A stretch of 53,888 nucleotides of DNA from Propionibacteriaceae bacterium (GCA_905372155.1 CAJPNZ010000008.1:1-53888), one strand, 5' to 3'; shown: positions 39,235 to 48,330, counted from the first letter of the stretch. The notes: generated by a model from the sequence alone, not told the origin. A program made the numbers and translations.

Positions 39235-39642
39235 GTGACCGCCGCTCGGGGAGCCGAATTGCTCGGGTTGGACGCCGGCATGGTGGTCCAGGAACTGGGG
39301 TGGGACGAGGACACCGACCCCGAGCTGCGCGACGAGATCATGGATGCCATTGACGCAGACATGATCGAGGACGCCATAGAAGCGGTGGACGTGGTCGTTC
39401 TCTGGTGGAGGGACGACGACGGCGATGTGGTTGACGGCCTGGTGGATGCGATGAAGGATCTGGCAGCCACTGGGTTCATCTGGCTGCTGACCCCGAAGGT
39501 CGGCAGGCCCGGGTACGTCGCTCCGAGCGACCTGGCCGAGGGAACCGCCACCGCGGGCCTGTCCCTGACCAGTTCCGCGAACGTGTCGCCGGACTGGCAG
39601 GCTCACAAGGTGGTTCGCCCCAAGGGAACCGCTCGACGTTGA
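39235..39642 (+). CDS. DUF3052 family protein
   Basis: A 135-residue acidic protein of an actinobacterial family: ELLGLDAGMVVQELGWDEDTD near residue 8, VVVLWWRDDDGDVVDGLVDA near 50, and FIWLLTPKVGRPGYV near 80. GTG 39235 is chosen because AAGGGGA lies six bases upstream and it matches the usual N-terminus. It sits directly before the PFK gene (25 bases), but its function is unknown to me. Confidence 0.88.
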   Translation: MTAARGAELLGLDAGMVVQELGWDEDTDPELRDEIMDAIDADMIEDAIEAVDVVVLWWRDDDGDVVDGLVDAMKDLAATGFIWLLTPKVGRPGYVAPSDLAEGTATAGLSLTSSANVSPDWQAHKVVRPKGTARR

Positions 39643-39667
39643 CACCCACCTCGGAGGGAGCGTGGAA

Positions 39668-41881
39668 ATGACCGTCAGGACCAGAATCGGCGTGCTCACC
39701 TCGGGTGGGGACGCCCAAGGAATGAATGCCGCAGTGCGTGCGATCGTGCGGGGAGCGATCCAGGCGGGCGCGGAGGTTTTCGCCATCCAGGAGGGCTGGC
39801 AGGGAGCCGTCACGGGTGGCGATCACATCAAACAGATGGGGTGGAACGACGTCTCCGGGATCCTGAACAAGGGCGGCACCGTCATCGGGACGGCGCGCTG
39901 CCTCGAGTTCCGGGACCGCGAGGGACGCAGGACCGCGGTGAAGAACCTCGTGGCCTCCGGCATCGACCGGTTGATCGTGATAGGAGGCGACGGGTCGCTC
40001 ACCGGTACCCGCCAGCTGCGTCTGGAATGGGGTGAATTGCTGGCGGAGCTGGTGAACAGCGGAGAGGTGGGGCCGGAAATGGCCGAACGCCACCCCGTCC
40101 TCCAGATCGCGGGGCTCGCCGGTTCGATCGACAACGACATGGTTGGCACCGACATGACCATCGGGACCGACTCCGCGCTGCACCGGATAACGGAGGCGAT
40201 AGACGCCATCTCCGCGACAGCGGAGTCGCACCAGAGGACCTTCATCATCGAGGTGATGGGACGCAACTGCGGTTACCTGGCGTTGATGAGCGCCATAGCG
40301 GGTGGCGCGGACTACACCTTCCTGCCGGAATCCCCGCCTCGGGACGGTTGGGAGGACCGCATGGTCGATGTCCTCGGCCGGGGCAGGCGGGCCGGGAGAC
40401 GCGATTCGATCCTCGTGGTCGCCGAGGGCGCTGCGGACCGGCAGGGTGAGCCGATCACGGCGAACCGCATCCGCGACATCCTCAAGGACAAGAGCGGGGA
40501 GGATGCCCGGATCACGATCCTGGGGCACGTCCAGCGCGGCGGGAAACCCTCGGCATACGACCGTTGGATGGCGACCGCCTGCGGCGTCGAGGCCGTTTCC
40601 GAGGTGCTCGGCGCCGGCACCGAGACCGAACCGGTTCTCGTCGGCGTGCACAGCGACCGGATCGGGACACGACCTCTGCTGGCCTCTGTGGTGGCCACCC
40701 GCAGGATCGCCGACTACATCGCCGAGGGCGACTATGAAGCCGCCATCTCGTCGCGTGGCCCCGGGTTCCAGATGATGATCGACATCTACCGGGCCATCAC
40801 CGAGGCGCGGCCATCGGTGGCGGATCCCGCGGGCAGGAGGATCGCGATCATGCACGCCGGGGCGTTGGCCCCGGGCATGAACCAGCTGGCCAGGGTCGCG
40901 GTGCGCTCCGGCATCGACCTCGGATACCAGATGTTGGCGGTGCGCGGTGGAATGCCCGGCCTGATCGAGGGAAACTTCGACGATGTCAGCTGGGCCGATG
41001 TTGAGGGCATGGCACACACCGGGGGAGCAGATTTCGGGACCCGACGCTACGTCCCGTCGGAGTCCGAGCTCTACTCGATGGCGCGTCAACTGGAGGACCA
41101 TCAGGTGGATGCCCTCCTGGTGATGGGCGGCTACCACGCCTACGCGTCGGTCGACCTGATGGAACGGGAACGTCGGCGCTACCCCGCTTTCAACATTCCG
41201 GTCGCGGTGGTGCCGGCTAGCATCGACAACAATCTCCCGGGCTGGGCGATGGCGGTCGGGGCGGACACGGCCCTCAACACGGTGGTGAATGCGATCGACA
41301 TGCTGCGGATGAGCGCCTCGGCCAGCAAGCGGGCGTTCATCGTGGAGACCATGGGACGCGGCTGCGGCTTTCTGCCGCTGGTCGGGGGCCTGGCCGGGGG
41401 AGCCGAGAAGGCGTACCTACCTGAGACCGGGATCACCCTGACCGAGCTGGAGACCGACATCAAGGCCCTCGTCGACGCCTTCGACTCCGGGCGGAACTTC
41501 TACTTGGCCGTGGTGGGGGAGGGAACCAGCGAGCACTACACCACCGAGGTTTTGAGCAAACTCTACGAGGCGGAGGGGAGCGGACGGTTCTCCGTGCGGG
41601 AGTCCGTGGTCGGACACCTGCAGCAGGGAGGTACGCCCTCGCCGTTCGACCGCATCAATGCCACCCGGCTGGCCTGGAACGCCGTCGGATACCTGGACCG
41701 TCAGTTGCGCGACGGCAAAACCGAGTACGCGGCCGCGCACGCCGGGGTCGAGGGCCTGTTCGCCCCGCTTCGTGACGTGACCGATGACATGGACTGGGAG
41801 AACATGCGCCCCCACACCCAATGGTGGCGTTCCCTGCGCAAACCCTTTGACATCCTGAGCCGCCGCCCCGGCCAGAAATGA
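39668..41881 (+). CDS. pfkA: Tandem-duplicated 6-phosphofructokinase
   Basis: A 737-residue protein with two PFK domains. The N-half has GVLTSGGDAQGMN, GGDGS near residue 107 (ATP type, not the PPi GGDD), GSIDND near 152 with the catalytic Asp, MGRNCGYLAL and GHVQRGG. The C-half, from about 390, repeats the fold (MHAGALAPGMN, MGRGCGFLPLVGG, GHLQQGGTPSPFDR) but has GGYHA for GGDGS and SIDNN for SIDND, so it is probably not catalytic. This resembles eukaryotic two-domain PFKs in which one half became regulatory. ATG 39668 is preferred over GTG 39662 because of spacing from GGAGGG. It commits fructose-6-phosphate to glycolysis. Confidence 0.9.
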   Translation: MTVRTRIGVLTSGGDAQGMNAAVRAIVRGAIQAGAEVFAIQEGWQGAVTGGDHIKQMGWNDVSGILNKGGTVIGTARCLEFRDREGRRTAVKNLVASGIDRLIVIGGDGSLTGTRQLRLEWGELLAELVNSGEVGPEMAERHPVLQIAGLAGSIDNDMVGTDMTIGTDSALHRITEAIDAISATAESHQRTFIIEVMGRNCGYLALMSAIAGGADYTFLPESPPRDGWEDRMVDVLGRGRRAGRRDSILVVAEGAADRQGEPITANRIRDILKDKSGEDARITILGHVQRGGKPSAYDRWMATACGVEAVSEVLGAGTETEPVLVGVHSDRIGTRPLLASVVATRRIADYIAEGDYEAAISSRGPGFQMMIDIYRAITEARPSVADPAGRRIAIMHAGALAPGMNQLARVAVRSGIDLGYQMLAVRGGMPGLIEGNFDDVSWADVEGMAHTGGADFGTRRYVPSESELYSMARQLEDHQVDALLVMGGYHAYASVDLMERERRRYPAFNIPVAVVPASIDNNLPGWAMAVGADTALNTVVNAIDMLRMSASASKRAFIVETMGRGCGFLPLVGGLAGGAEKAYLPETGITLTELETDIKALVDAFDSGRNFYLAVVGEGTSEHYTTEVLSKLYEAEGSGRFSVRESVVGHLQQGGTPSPFDRINATRLAWNAVGYLDRQLRDGKTEYAAAHAGVEGLFAPLRDVTDDMDWENMRPHTQWWRSLRKPFDILSRRPGQK

Positions 41882-41900
41882 CCGGGGTGGGTCCTGTTCG

Positions 41901-43064
41901 TCAGCAGAAGGGAAGGGTGACCCCGAAGTTGAGGCTGGCGGTGCAGTTCATGCCCGCCAGTTCCTGACGTGCGGCAGATCCCCCGCTGACAGAATCCGGA
42001 ACGATGCTGCGCAGAGTCAGGACGTGGTTGTCGCTGGCTCGCAGCAGGAAGATGAATGTGACCGTGTTGGGCACGTCGTCCCTGAGCCGGGTTCCGTGGA
42101 AGCCGCACGTGAACCCTGCTCCCTGCGTTTGGTTGATGCCGACCGCGATGGCCTCTGTGGCAGTGATGTCCTTGAACTGTTTCTGCGTTTCGGCCGACAC
42201 TATGTTACAGGCTGAGGCCAAGTCGCTGAGCTTGCTTTTGGGAGTCACCGAAGTCACCTGCAGGAGGACCCCGGTGTCGGCGTGGAAGAGCCTCGTCACC
42301 AGGCGGCCCGGTTCGGGCAGTGGTTGCTGATCATTGACGTACTCGCTCCATCCCGCGGGGACGGAGAATTTTGTGTCGTCGAGGACCTGTTCAGTGCTGG
42401 CGGGTTTCGCGTCCTTGGTGTTCTCAGGATCCGGATATTCCTGTGGCTCCGGGGAAGCGGCGTTTCCGAATGGCCAGAGGGATTCGAGTTCCCACGTGCC
42501 GCGGGTGACCCAGGACCATGTGGTGATGCCCAGTGCGATGGCCAGGACCCCTGCCAGGACGGCAAGCCCGATTCGTTTCAGCCTGCCCAGAAGAACGGGA
42601 CCGGCAGCCCGGGCCGGGGTGGCGTCCTCATAGGTCATGACCGGGGAGGCAGGTGAGGAAGGCTCTGGAGTGCTGTGTATCGGAGGATCGGGTTCTGCAT
42701 CGACCGCCGAGGCCCGGCTTCGCGCCTCGGCCACCGACCAGAAATCGGAGATGGGCTCGGGCTTGGGCTGCGGTCTGCTGGGCTCTATCCAGGAGGGATG
42801 GGAGGCTTCCTGGTGTCTTCGGCTCTCGATTCGTGACGATCCCGTGCCGTCGAACGGGTTGTGATCCGGTTCATCCCACCGCTCGGGTTCCGGGTCCGCG
42901 AATCGGCGGGCGCCCCTGCGCGCGGGTTCCGGGTCGAAATCGGTTTCGGGAAACGAATGACGTCCCCGGGTCGGAGCGGGATCAACCGTCCTGGCGTGCC
43001 TGGCCGGTGCTCCCTGATCAGCTGACCTGCGGGGACCGGTGGACCACGACGAATCGTCCGTCAT
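41901..43064 (-). CDS. Single-pass membrane protein, unknown function
   Basis: A 387-residue protein. Residues 1 to about 160 are disordered, charged and Pro/Arg-rich. One helix (RIGLAVLAGVLAIALGITTW, about 164-183) follows, then an outer domain with four Cys and PAGWSEYVNDQQPLPEPGRL. The layout, long cytosolic tail and extracellular domain, is common for actinobacterial envelope proteins. I do not recognise a family. ATG 43064 is followed by a disordered tail without a signal. It is convergent with PFK, 19 bases away. Confidence 0.7.
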   Translation of the reverse strand: MTDDSSWSTGPRRSADQGAPARHARTVDPAPTRGRHSFPETDFDPEPARRGARRFADPEPERWDEPDHNPFDGTGSSRIESRRHQEASHPSWIEPSRPQPKPEPISDFWSVAEARSRASAVDAEPDPPIHSTPEPSSPASPVMTYEDATPARAAGPVLLGRLKRIGLAVLAGVLAIALGITTWSWVTRGTWELESLWPFGNAASPEPQEYPDPENTKDAKPASTEQVLDDTKFSVPAGWSEYVNDQQPLPEPGRLVTRLFHADTGVLLQVTSVTPKSKLSDLASACNIVSAETQKQFKDITATEAIAVGINQTQGAGFTCGFHGTRLRDDVPNTVTFIFLLRASDNHVLTLRSIVPDSVSGGSAARQELAGMNCTASLNFGVTLPFC

Positions 43065-43275
43065 CCGTTTCCCCTTCCCGCCACGGCTGTTCCAAAAGGC
43101 CAGTCTAGGTCCCCCCGAGAGCCTTCGTCATGTGTCGCATCCGGATCGAACCCTTTCGGATCTCGGACCGGGTGCATCGGGATCCTCCCGAGAAGGTGAG
43201 GATGCGCGGGGATCTGAGCCCGGGGTTCGTTTTCCGGCGATGGGGCGCCGGCGTGACCGGTGCACGATGACCCCG

Positions 43276-43349
43276 TGGGCGCAGAGGGACTCGAACCCCC
43301 GACCCCCTGCTTGTAAGGCAGGTGCTCTGACCAACTGAGCTATGCGCCC
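43276..43349 (-). tRNA. tRNA-Val (TAC)
   Basis: On the minus strand the acceptor GGGCGCA pairs with TGCGCCC, the anticodon arm CCTGC-CTTACAA-GCAGG gives TAC, and GGGTTCGAGTCC forms the T-arm. CCA is not encoded. The 211 bases between it and the membrane-protein gene hold nothing I recognise. Confidence 0.96.
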
Positions 43350-43360
43350 CGGGCTCGCCC

Positions 43361-43389
43361 ATTGTGGCAAAGGGACGGGCCCGGGCCAA
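43361..43389 (-). promoter_or_regulatory. Candidate promoter of tRNA-Val
   Basis: On the minus strand TTGGCC (43384-43389) and CACAAT (43361-43366) are 17 bases apart, with the -10 box 11 bases before the tRNA. Spacing is ideal; boxes match moderately. Confidence 0.45.
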
Positions 43390-43390
43390 G

Positions 43391-43858
43391 TCAGCCCAGC
43401 AGCATCGCCTTGACGCGGGCCGCCACCTCGGCTCCCGGAGCGCGGCCTGCCGCAGCGGCATTCACGGCCTTCACGACGGTACCCATGTGCTTCATGGAGG
43501 GCGTTTCGCCGTCGGCTCTCACTTTCGCAACCTCCGCCTCGACAAGAGCGTTCAGCTCCTCATCGGTCAGCGGGGCGGGTAGGTAGCCGGCCATGAACTC
43601 CGCCTCGGCGTTCTCCTTCTCGGCGAGTTCCGGGCGTCCGGCCTCGGCATACGTTGCGGCTGAATCGAGACGCTTGCGGCGTTCCTTCGTGATGACGGCC
43701 AGTTCCTCGGTGTCGCTCAGCTCGCGCGCCACCTTGCCGGCCACCTCCTCGACGGTGATGGCGGCCAGCATCATGCGGATCGTGGACTTGGTGAACTCGT
43801 CCTTTGCTCGCAGCGCTCTCGCCAGCTCGGCCTTGAGACGAGTTTTCGTCGCAGCCAT
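43391..43858 (-). CDS. GatB/YqeY domain protein
   Basis: A 155-residue helical protein of the YqeY family, related to the tail of the tRNA amidotransferase subunit GatB. LSDTEELAVITKERRKRLDSA, FMAGYLPAPLTDEEL and a C-terminal MGTVVKAVNAAAAGRAPGAEVA match. It may bind tRNA, though the role is unproven. ATG 43858 follows AAAGGA. It is divergent from prfB (73 bases) and upstream of tRNA-Val. Confidence 0.9.
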   Translation of the reverse strand: MAATKTRLKAELARALRAKDEFTKSTIRMMLAAITVEEVAGKVARELSDTEELAVITKERRKRLDSAATYAEAGRPELAEKENAEAEFMAGYLPAPLTDEELNALVEAEVAKVRADGETPSMKHMGTVVKAVNAAAAGRAPGAEVAARVKAMLLG

Positions 43859-43931
43859 CGTGCTTCCTTTCTCCGGGGACACCAATTCAACCAGCCATCG
43901 GTACAGGCACAAGGCGGTAGAATGCCCGCTT

Positions 43932-45047
43932 GTGGCTGATGCAGACCTCATGACCCAGATTGACCAGCTCGGCAGGTCCTTGGAATCCATCGAGGCGGTG
44001 GCTGACCTGCCGGGGTTGCGCGCTGAGATAGCGCGGCTCGCGGAGGAGGTGGCTGCTCCCGATCTTTGGGATGACCAGGACAACGCCCAGCGGGTCACCT
44101 CGACCCTCTCCGCGAGACAGGCCGAGGTTGAGCGTCTCGAGGCGCTGCGAGGCCGTCTCGACGATGCCGCCGTCATGCTCGAACTGGCCGTCGAGGAGGA
44201 CGACGCTGAAGCGCGAACCGATGTTGAGTGTGAACTTCACCGGCTCGCCAAGGACATCGAGACACTCGAGGTGCGTACCCTGCTCTCCGGCGAGTATGAC
44301 TCCCGGGATGCGCTGGTCACCATTCGCGCCGAGGCCGGAGGGGTTGATGCCGCGGATTTCGCGGAGAAGCTGATGCGCATGTATCTGCGGTGGGCGGAAC
44401 GTCACGGTTACACCGTCGAGGTGTACGACACGTCCTACGCGGAAGAGGCAGGCCTGAAGTCTGCCACCTTCACGGTCAAGGCGCCTTTCGCCTACGGCAC
44501 GCTCTCCGTGGAGCAGGGCACTCATCGTCTTGTGCGGATCTCCCCGTTCGACAACCAAGGGCGTCGGCAAACCTCCTTCGCTGGTGTCGAGGTGCTGCCC
44601 GTCACCGAGGAAACCGACCACATCGACATCCCGGAAGCCGACATCAGGGTCGATGTTTTTCGTTCCTCGGGGCCCGGTGGACAGTCCGTCAACACCACGG
44701 ATTCGGCTGTGCGCATCACGCATCTGCCCACCGGTGTGGTCGTCAGCTGTCAGAACGAGAAGTCGCAGTTGCAGAACAAGGCGGCGGCCTTGCGCGTGCT
44801 CCAGTCGAGGCTTTTGGAACTGGCCCGGCAGGAACGTGAAAAGGAGATGAACGCGCTCAAGGGCGACGGGGGGAACTCCTGGGGGGCACAGATGCGCTCC
44901 TACGTGATGCATCCCTACCAGATGGTCAAGGACCTGCGCACCGAGTACGAGGTGGGAAATCCTGATGCGGTTTTCGATGGTGACCTCGACGGTTTCATCG
45001 ATGCTGGTATCCGGTGGCGCAAAAAGAGCAGGGCTGACGCCAAGTAG
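43932..45047 (+). CDS. prfB: Peptide chain release factor 2
   Basis: A 371-residue factor that ends translation at UGA and UAA. The catalytic GGQ is in SSGPGGQSVN near residue 252, and the codon-reading SPF is in VRISPFDNQGRRQTSF. Its N-terminal coiled domain begins about residue 5. No in-frame UGA and no frameshift site exist, so the autoregulatory +1 shift of E. coli is absent, as usual in actinobacteria. GTG 43932 gives the family-like N-terminus; ATG 43950 is a weaker alternative. The ftsEX genes follow after 285 bases. Confidence 0.96.
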   Translation: MADADLMTQIDQLGRSLESIEAVADLPGLRAEIARLAEEVAAPDLWDDQDNAQRVTSTLSARQAEVERLEALRGRLDDAAVMLELAVEEDDAEARTDVECELHRLAKDIETLEVRTLLSGEYDSRDALVTIRAEAGGVDAADFAEKLMRMYLRWAERHGYTVEVYDTSYAEEAGLKSATFTVKAPFAYGTLSVEQGTHRLVRISPFDNQGRRQTSFAGVEVLPVTEETDHIDIPEADIRVDVFRSSGPGGQSVNTTDSAVRITHLPTGVVVSCQNEKSQLQNKAAALRVLQSRLLELARQEREKEMNALKGDGGNSWGAQMRSYVMHPYQMVKDLRTEYEVGNPDAVFDGDLDGFIDAGIRWRKKSRADAK

Positions 45048-45066
45048 CAAGTGGAAGGGCGATACC

Positions 45067-45145
45067 CGTACGTGAGACAGAGGCCTCGTCGGGCTGAGGC
45101 GCCGCGCCGCCACGCCGGTCCAGCCCACCGTTTGTCTCACGTACG
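45067..45145. repeat. 13-bp inverted repeat downstream of prfB
   Basis: CGTACGTGAGACA (45067-45079) and its exact reverse complement (45133-45145) are 53 bases apart. The wide GC-rich loop makes a simple terminator unlikely; it may fold into a larger structure or be a protein site. It lies in the 285-base prfB-ftsE gap, which otherwise has no gene. Confidence 0.6.
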
Positions 45146-45241
45146 CATCCGGGTCTGCCGTGTGTCGGTGGTTGGCCGCGCCTCGGGGGTTCTTCCCCGG
45201 ACGAGACTCTCAACCAGGATCGACTGGCCGCGGCGTGTTGG

Positions 45242-45302
45242 TTGGGCAGGTCAGGTAGGGCGTGGTTAACTGCTACAGGCCGTGTCCTGAGATACTCTCA
45301 GG
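45242..45302 (+). promoter_or_regulatory. Candidate ftsE promoter and small inverted repeat
   Basis: TTGGGC (45242-45247) and TTAACT (45266-45271) are 18 bases apart. CCTGAGA (45286-45292) and TCTCAGG (45296-45302) form a 7-bp inverted repeat just downstream, in the leader before ftsE. Both are weak pattern calls. Confidence 0.3.
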
Positions 45303-45332
45303 AAACTTCCCCTAGTCGGTCGGAGCAGCACT

Positions 45333-46019
45333 GTGATCACTTTCGAGGACGTCACGAAGTTCTACCCCGGGCAGGATCGCCCGGCACTTCGCAACATCAA
45401 CCTTGAGATAGCCAAGGGTGAGTTCGTCTTCCTCGTGGGTCAGTCGGGATCCGGGAAGTCAACCTTCCTCCGGCTCATTCTGCGTGAATACCGGCCGACG
45501 AAGGGAACCTTGTACGTCGCGGGCAAGAACCTCTCCACCCTCAACCAGTGGAAGGTGCCCGCGCTGCGTCGCCAGATCGGTACGGTGTTCCAAGATTTCC
45601 GCCTGCTTCCGGGGAAGACCGTCTATGAGAACGTGGCCTTCGCCCTGCAGGTGATAGGCAAGCCGTCCCGCGTCATCCGTGAAGTGGTTCCGGAGACCCT
45701 CCGACTCGTCGGTCTGGAGGGGAAGGAGAACCGACTGAACGAGGAACTGTCGGGGGGGGAGCAGCAACGGGTCGCCATCGCGCGGGCATTCGTGAACCGT
45801 CCAAAAATTCTCATCGCGGATGAGCCGACGGGAAACCTCGATCCGGAGACCAGCGTCGGCATCATGAAGTTGCTCGACCGGATCAATCGGACTGAGACCA
45901 CAGTGATCATGGCCACCCACGATTCCTCGATCGTGGATCAGATGCGACGTCGCGTCCTGGAGCTGCGCACAGGCGAACTCGTGCGCGACCAGGCCAAGGG
46001 CGTCTACGGCGTCAACTGA
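45333..46019 (+). CDS. ftsE: Cell division ATP-binding protein FtsE
   Basis: A 228-residue ABC ATPase of the divisome. Walker A is GQSGSGKST near residue 36, the Q-loop is VFQDFRLLPG, the signature is LSGGEQQRVAIARAF, Walker B is ILIADEPTGNLD, and MATHD is the switch. With FtsX it gates an extracellular wall hydrolase. GTG 45333 follows CGGAG. FtsX starts 17 bases after its stop, and an M23 hydrolase lies beyond, completing the functional set. Confidence 0.97.
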   Translation: MITFEDVTKFYPGQDRPALRNINLEIAKGEFVFLVGQSGSGKSTFLRLILREYRPTKGTLYVAGKNLSTLNQWKVPALRRQIGTVFQDFRLLPGKTVYENVAFALQVIGKPSRVIREVVPETLRLVGLEGKENRLNEELSGGEQQRVAIARAFVNRPKILIADEPTGNLDPETSVGIMKLLDRINRTETTVIMATHDSSIVDQMRRRVLELRTGELVRDQAKGVYGVN

Positions 46020-46036
46020 GAAACCGGGAGAATCAA

Positions 46037-46939
46037 ATGCGGCACACGTTTCGGGAAACTTGGTCCGGATTGAAGCGCAACATGGCGATGACCATAGCGG
46101 TCATAGTCACCATGTCGGTTTCTCTCTCGCTCTTTGGGGTTGGCATGCTCACTTCCATGGAGGTGGATCTGGTCAAGGACCGTTGGTACGGCAAGGTTGA
46201 GATTTCTGTGTTTCTGTGCGTCGAACGCAGCACAGGAGGTACCTGCGAGCCGGGAAAGGCCACCACGGACGCCCAGCGCGAAGCGATTGAATCCGCGCTG
46301 AAGTCCAACCCCGAGGTCAAGGAGGTCTTCTACGAGACCCAGGAAGAGGCCTTCAAGGAGTTTCAGAGGGTGTTCAAGGACTCGCCGGTCCTCGCGTCCC
46401 GCACCGTCGAACAGATGCAGGACTCCTTTCGCGTCAAACTGAACAATCCTGAGAACTACAAGGGCGTGGTGAGTGAGGCACAGGGGCTTCAAGGGGTCCA
46501 GAACGTGCGGGACCTGAAAAGCGTCCTCGATCCCGTGTTCAAAGTTCTGGGAGGACTCCAGTGGGCGACGATCGGCATGAGTGTCCTGCTGCTGTTCGCG
46601 GCTGCCCTGCAGATCTCGACCACCATCCGGATGGCGGCCTTCACGCGGCGACGTGAGATTGGGATCATGCGTCTGGTCGGGGCCTCCAACTTTTACATCC
46701 TGCTGCCGTTCCTGCTGGAAAGCCTCATCGCAGGCCTGATCGGCGTCCTCATTTCGTCTGGCTCAATTGCAATTACCTATTATCTATTGATCGAGAATGC
46801 AGCGAAACCCTCACTCCCTGCTATAGCTTGGATTGGCCCTGAGCATGTGTTTAATGCCATCATCTACATAGCAGTGGTTGGTGTTGCTCTGTCGATCATT
46901 CCAACGCTGCTGGCAACCAGAAGGTATCTAAGAATCTGA
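46037..46939 (+). CDS. ftsX: Cell division membrane protein FtsX
   Basis: A 300-residue protein with the FtsX layout: one helix near 17-40, an extracellular domain of about 130 residues with two Cys (FLCVERSTGGTCEPG), then three helices near 175-195, 225-250 and 270-292. The cytosolic loop TRRREIGIMRLVGASNFYI is the conserved coupling region. ATG 46037 follows CGGGAGAA. The last quarter of the gene is visibly richer in A+T than its surroundings. It moves the signal of FtsE across the membrane to the hydrolase next door. Confidence 0.96.
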   Translation: MRHTFRETWSGLKRNMAMTIAVIVTMSVSLSLFGVGMLTSMEVDLVKDRWYGKVEISVFLCVERSTGGTCEPGKATTDAQREAIESALKSNPEVKEVFYETQEEAFKEFQRVFKDSPVLASRTVEQMQDSFRVKLNNPENYKGVVSEAQGLQGVQNVRDLKSVLDPVFKVLGGLQWATIGMSVLLLFAAALQISTTIRMAAFTRRREIGIMRLVGASNFYILLPFLLESLIAGLIGVLISSGSIAITYYLLIENAAKPSLPAIAWIGPEHVFNAIIYIAVVGVALSIIPTLLATRRYLRI

Positions 46940-46956
46940 CGCGTAAGGAGATCAAG

Positions 46957-48306
46957 GTGAATCGGGCTCTTCCCCATCTACCCGAAAACCCAATCCTCAA
47001 CCGAATCGCACGTGTTCTGGTTGTCTCGTTGCTGAGCGTCACGATGCTCGGCACGCTCGCGACCCGGGCCGGTGCGGACGACCTGGACGACAGACGAAAT
47101 CAACTGGACTCACAGATCGAGGCCCAGAAGTCGGTGGTGGAGGGCGCATCCAAGGAACTCACCGATGCGGTGAGTGCCCTCGAGGCCGCCAAGACGGAAC
47201 TGGCCGCTGCCGAGACCTCGCTGTCCGAAGCAGAGAACAATCTCACGGCCGCCAAGGAACTGGACACCCAACGCGCCTCGGAACTGACCGCCGCGGAGAC
47301 CAGGGCCAAGAAGGCGAAGGCCGCCGTGGCCGCCGCCCAGGCAGCCTATGACTCCGTGGACGCCCGCACATCCGAGGAGATCACGGTGATCACCCAACAG
47401 AACGGCGGGTTGGCGGAGCTTTCAGTCCTCTTCAACGATGTCGGCATCGGCAACATGAACCAGCGGGCCCAATTGGCGGACACCTTGTTCAGTTCCAGCG
47501 CACTCGAGCTGGATGAACTGACCTCACGGCGATTCCAGCTGGACGCGGCGAAGAAGGAGGCCGATGAGGCCGAGGCATCAGCTGCCGAGGCGCGCAAGGT
47601 GGCTGCCGAACAACTTGAAACCTCCAAGGCAGCCGAGGAAGCCGCGAAGGCGAAGCGCGCCGAGGTTGCGGATAAGGTCTCCCAGCGCGACGCCGCCAAG
47701 GAGAAGGCCGATTCTCAACTTACGGCGGAGAAGGGTCGTCAGAGCGAGCTGGAGAGTGAGTCCAATGACGTCGACCGGCGTATTCAGGAGCGTATCGCCC
47801 AGCAGAAACGTGAGGAGGAGGAACGGCAGGCTCGTGAGCGCTCCTCCCAGCAGAGTGGTTCCTCTTCCAGCTCTTCGTCCGGTTCGAACAAGGGCTCTTC
47901 TTCCAGCAGCGGTTTCATTCGCCCGGTGGACGGTGCCATCAGCTCTCCCTACGGCATGCGGGTTCACCCCGTTCTGGGCTACAGCAAATTGCACGATGGC
48001 ACCGATTTCGCGGCCGGCTGTGGGGCGCCGATCCGCGCCGCTGGTGATGGTGTGGTGTCCGAGCGATACTTCAACGCCGGGTACGGAAACCGCCTCATGA
48101 TAGATCATGGAAGCAAGGGCGGTACCTACGTGACCACCGGGTACAACCACGCCACCAGCTACGTGGTCTCGGTCGGGGATCACGTGAGTCAGGGACAGGT
48201 CATCGGGTACGTGGGAACCACCGGCTATTCGACCGGCTGCCACCTGCACCTCATGGTCTGGGAGAACGGTTCCGTGACCAATCCGATGTCCCGCTGGTTC
48301 AGCTGA
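46957..48306 (+). CDS. Coiled-coil M23 peptidase, FtsEX partner
   Basis: A 449-residue exported wall hydrolase. A Sec signal ends near residue 40 (TLATRAGADD). A long Ala/Glu/Lys coiled coil covers about 41-285, a Ser-rich linker about 288-318, and the M23 domain begins near 320 (GFIRPVDGAISSPYGMRVHP). Zinc ligands are in HDGTDF and HLHLMVW. EnvC and PcsB/RipC-type partners of FtsEX have this coiled-coil plus hydrolase plan. GTG 46957 follows AAGGAG with six bases. It lies 17 bases after ftsX in the same operon. Confidence 0.93.
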   Translation: MNRALPHLPENPILNRIARVLVVSLLSVTMLGTLATRAGADDLDDRRNQLDSQIEAQKSVVEGASKELTDAVSALEAAKTELAAAETSLSEAENNLTAAKELDTQRASELTAAETRAKKAKAAVAAAQAAYDSVDARTSEEITVITQQNGGLAELSVLFNDVGIGNMNQRAQLADTLFSSSALELDELTSRRFQLDAAKKEADEAEASAAEARKVAAEQLETSKAAEEAAKAKRAEVADKVSQRDAAKEKADSQLTAEKGRQSELESESNDVDRRIQERIAQQKREEEERQARERSSQQSGSSSSSSSGSNKGSSSSSGFIRPVDGAISSPYGMRVHPVLGYSKLHDGTDFAAGCGAPIRAAGDGVVSERYFNAGYGNRLMIDHGSKGGTYVTTGYNHATSYVVSVGDHVSQGQVIGYVGTTGYSTGCHLHLMVWENGSVTNPMSRWFS

Positions 48307-48330
48307 ATCCCAACGTGGCATCATTACGGG

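Noticed and set aside
39668..41881. PPi-dependent phosphofructokinase
   Set aside because: The N-half has GGDGS and a Gly before SIDND, the ATP-type residues, rather than GGDD and Lys.
43932..44020. Programmed +1 frameshift in prfB
   Set aside because: No in-frame TGA or slippery CTTTGA-like site is present near codon 25; the frame is continuous.
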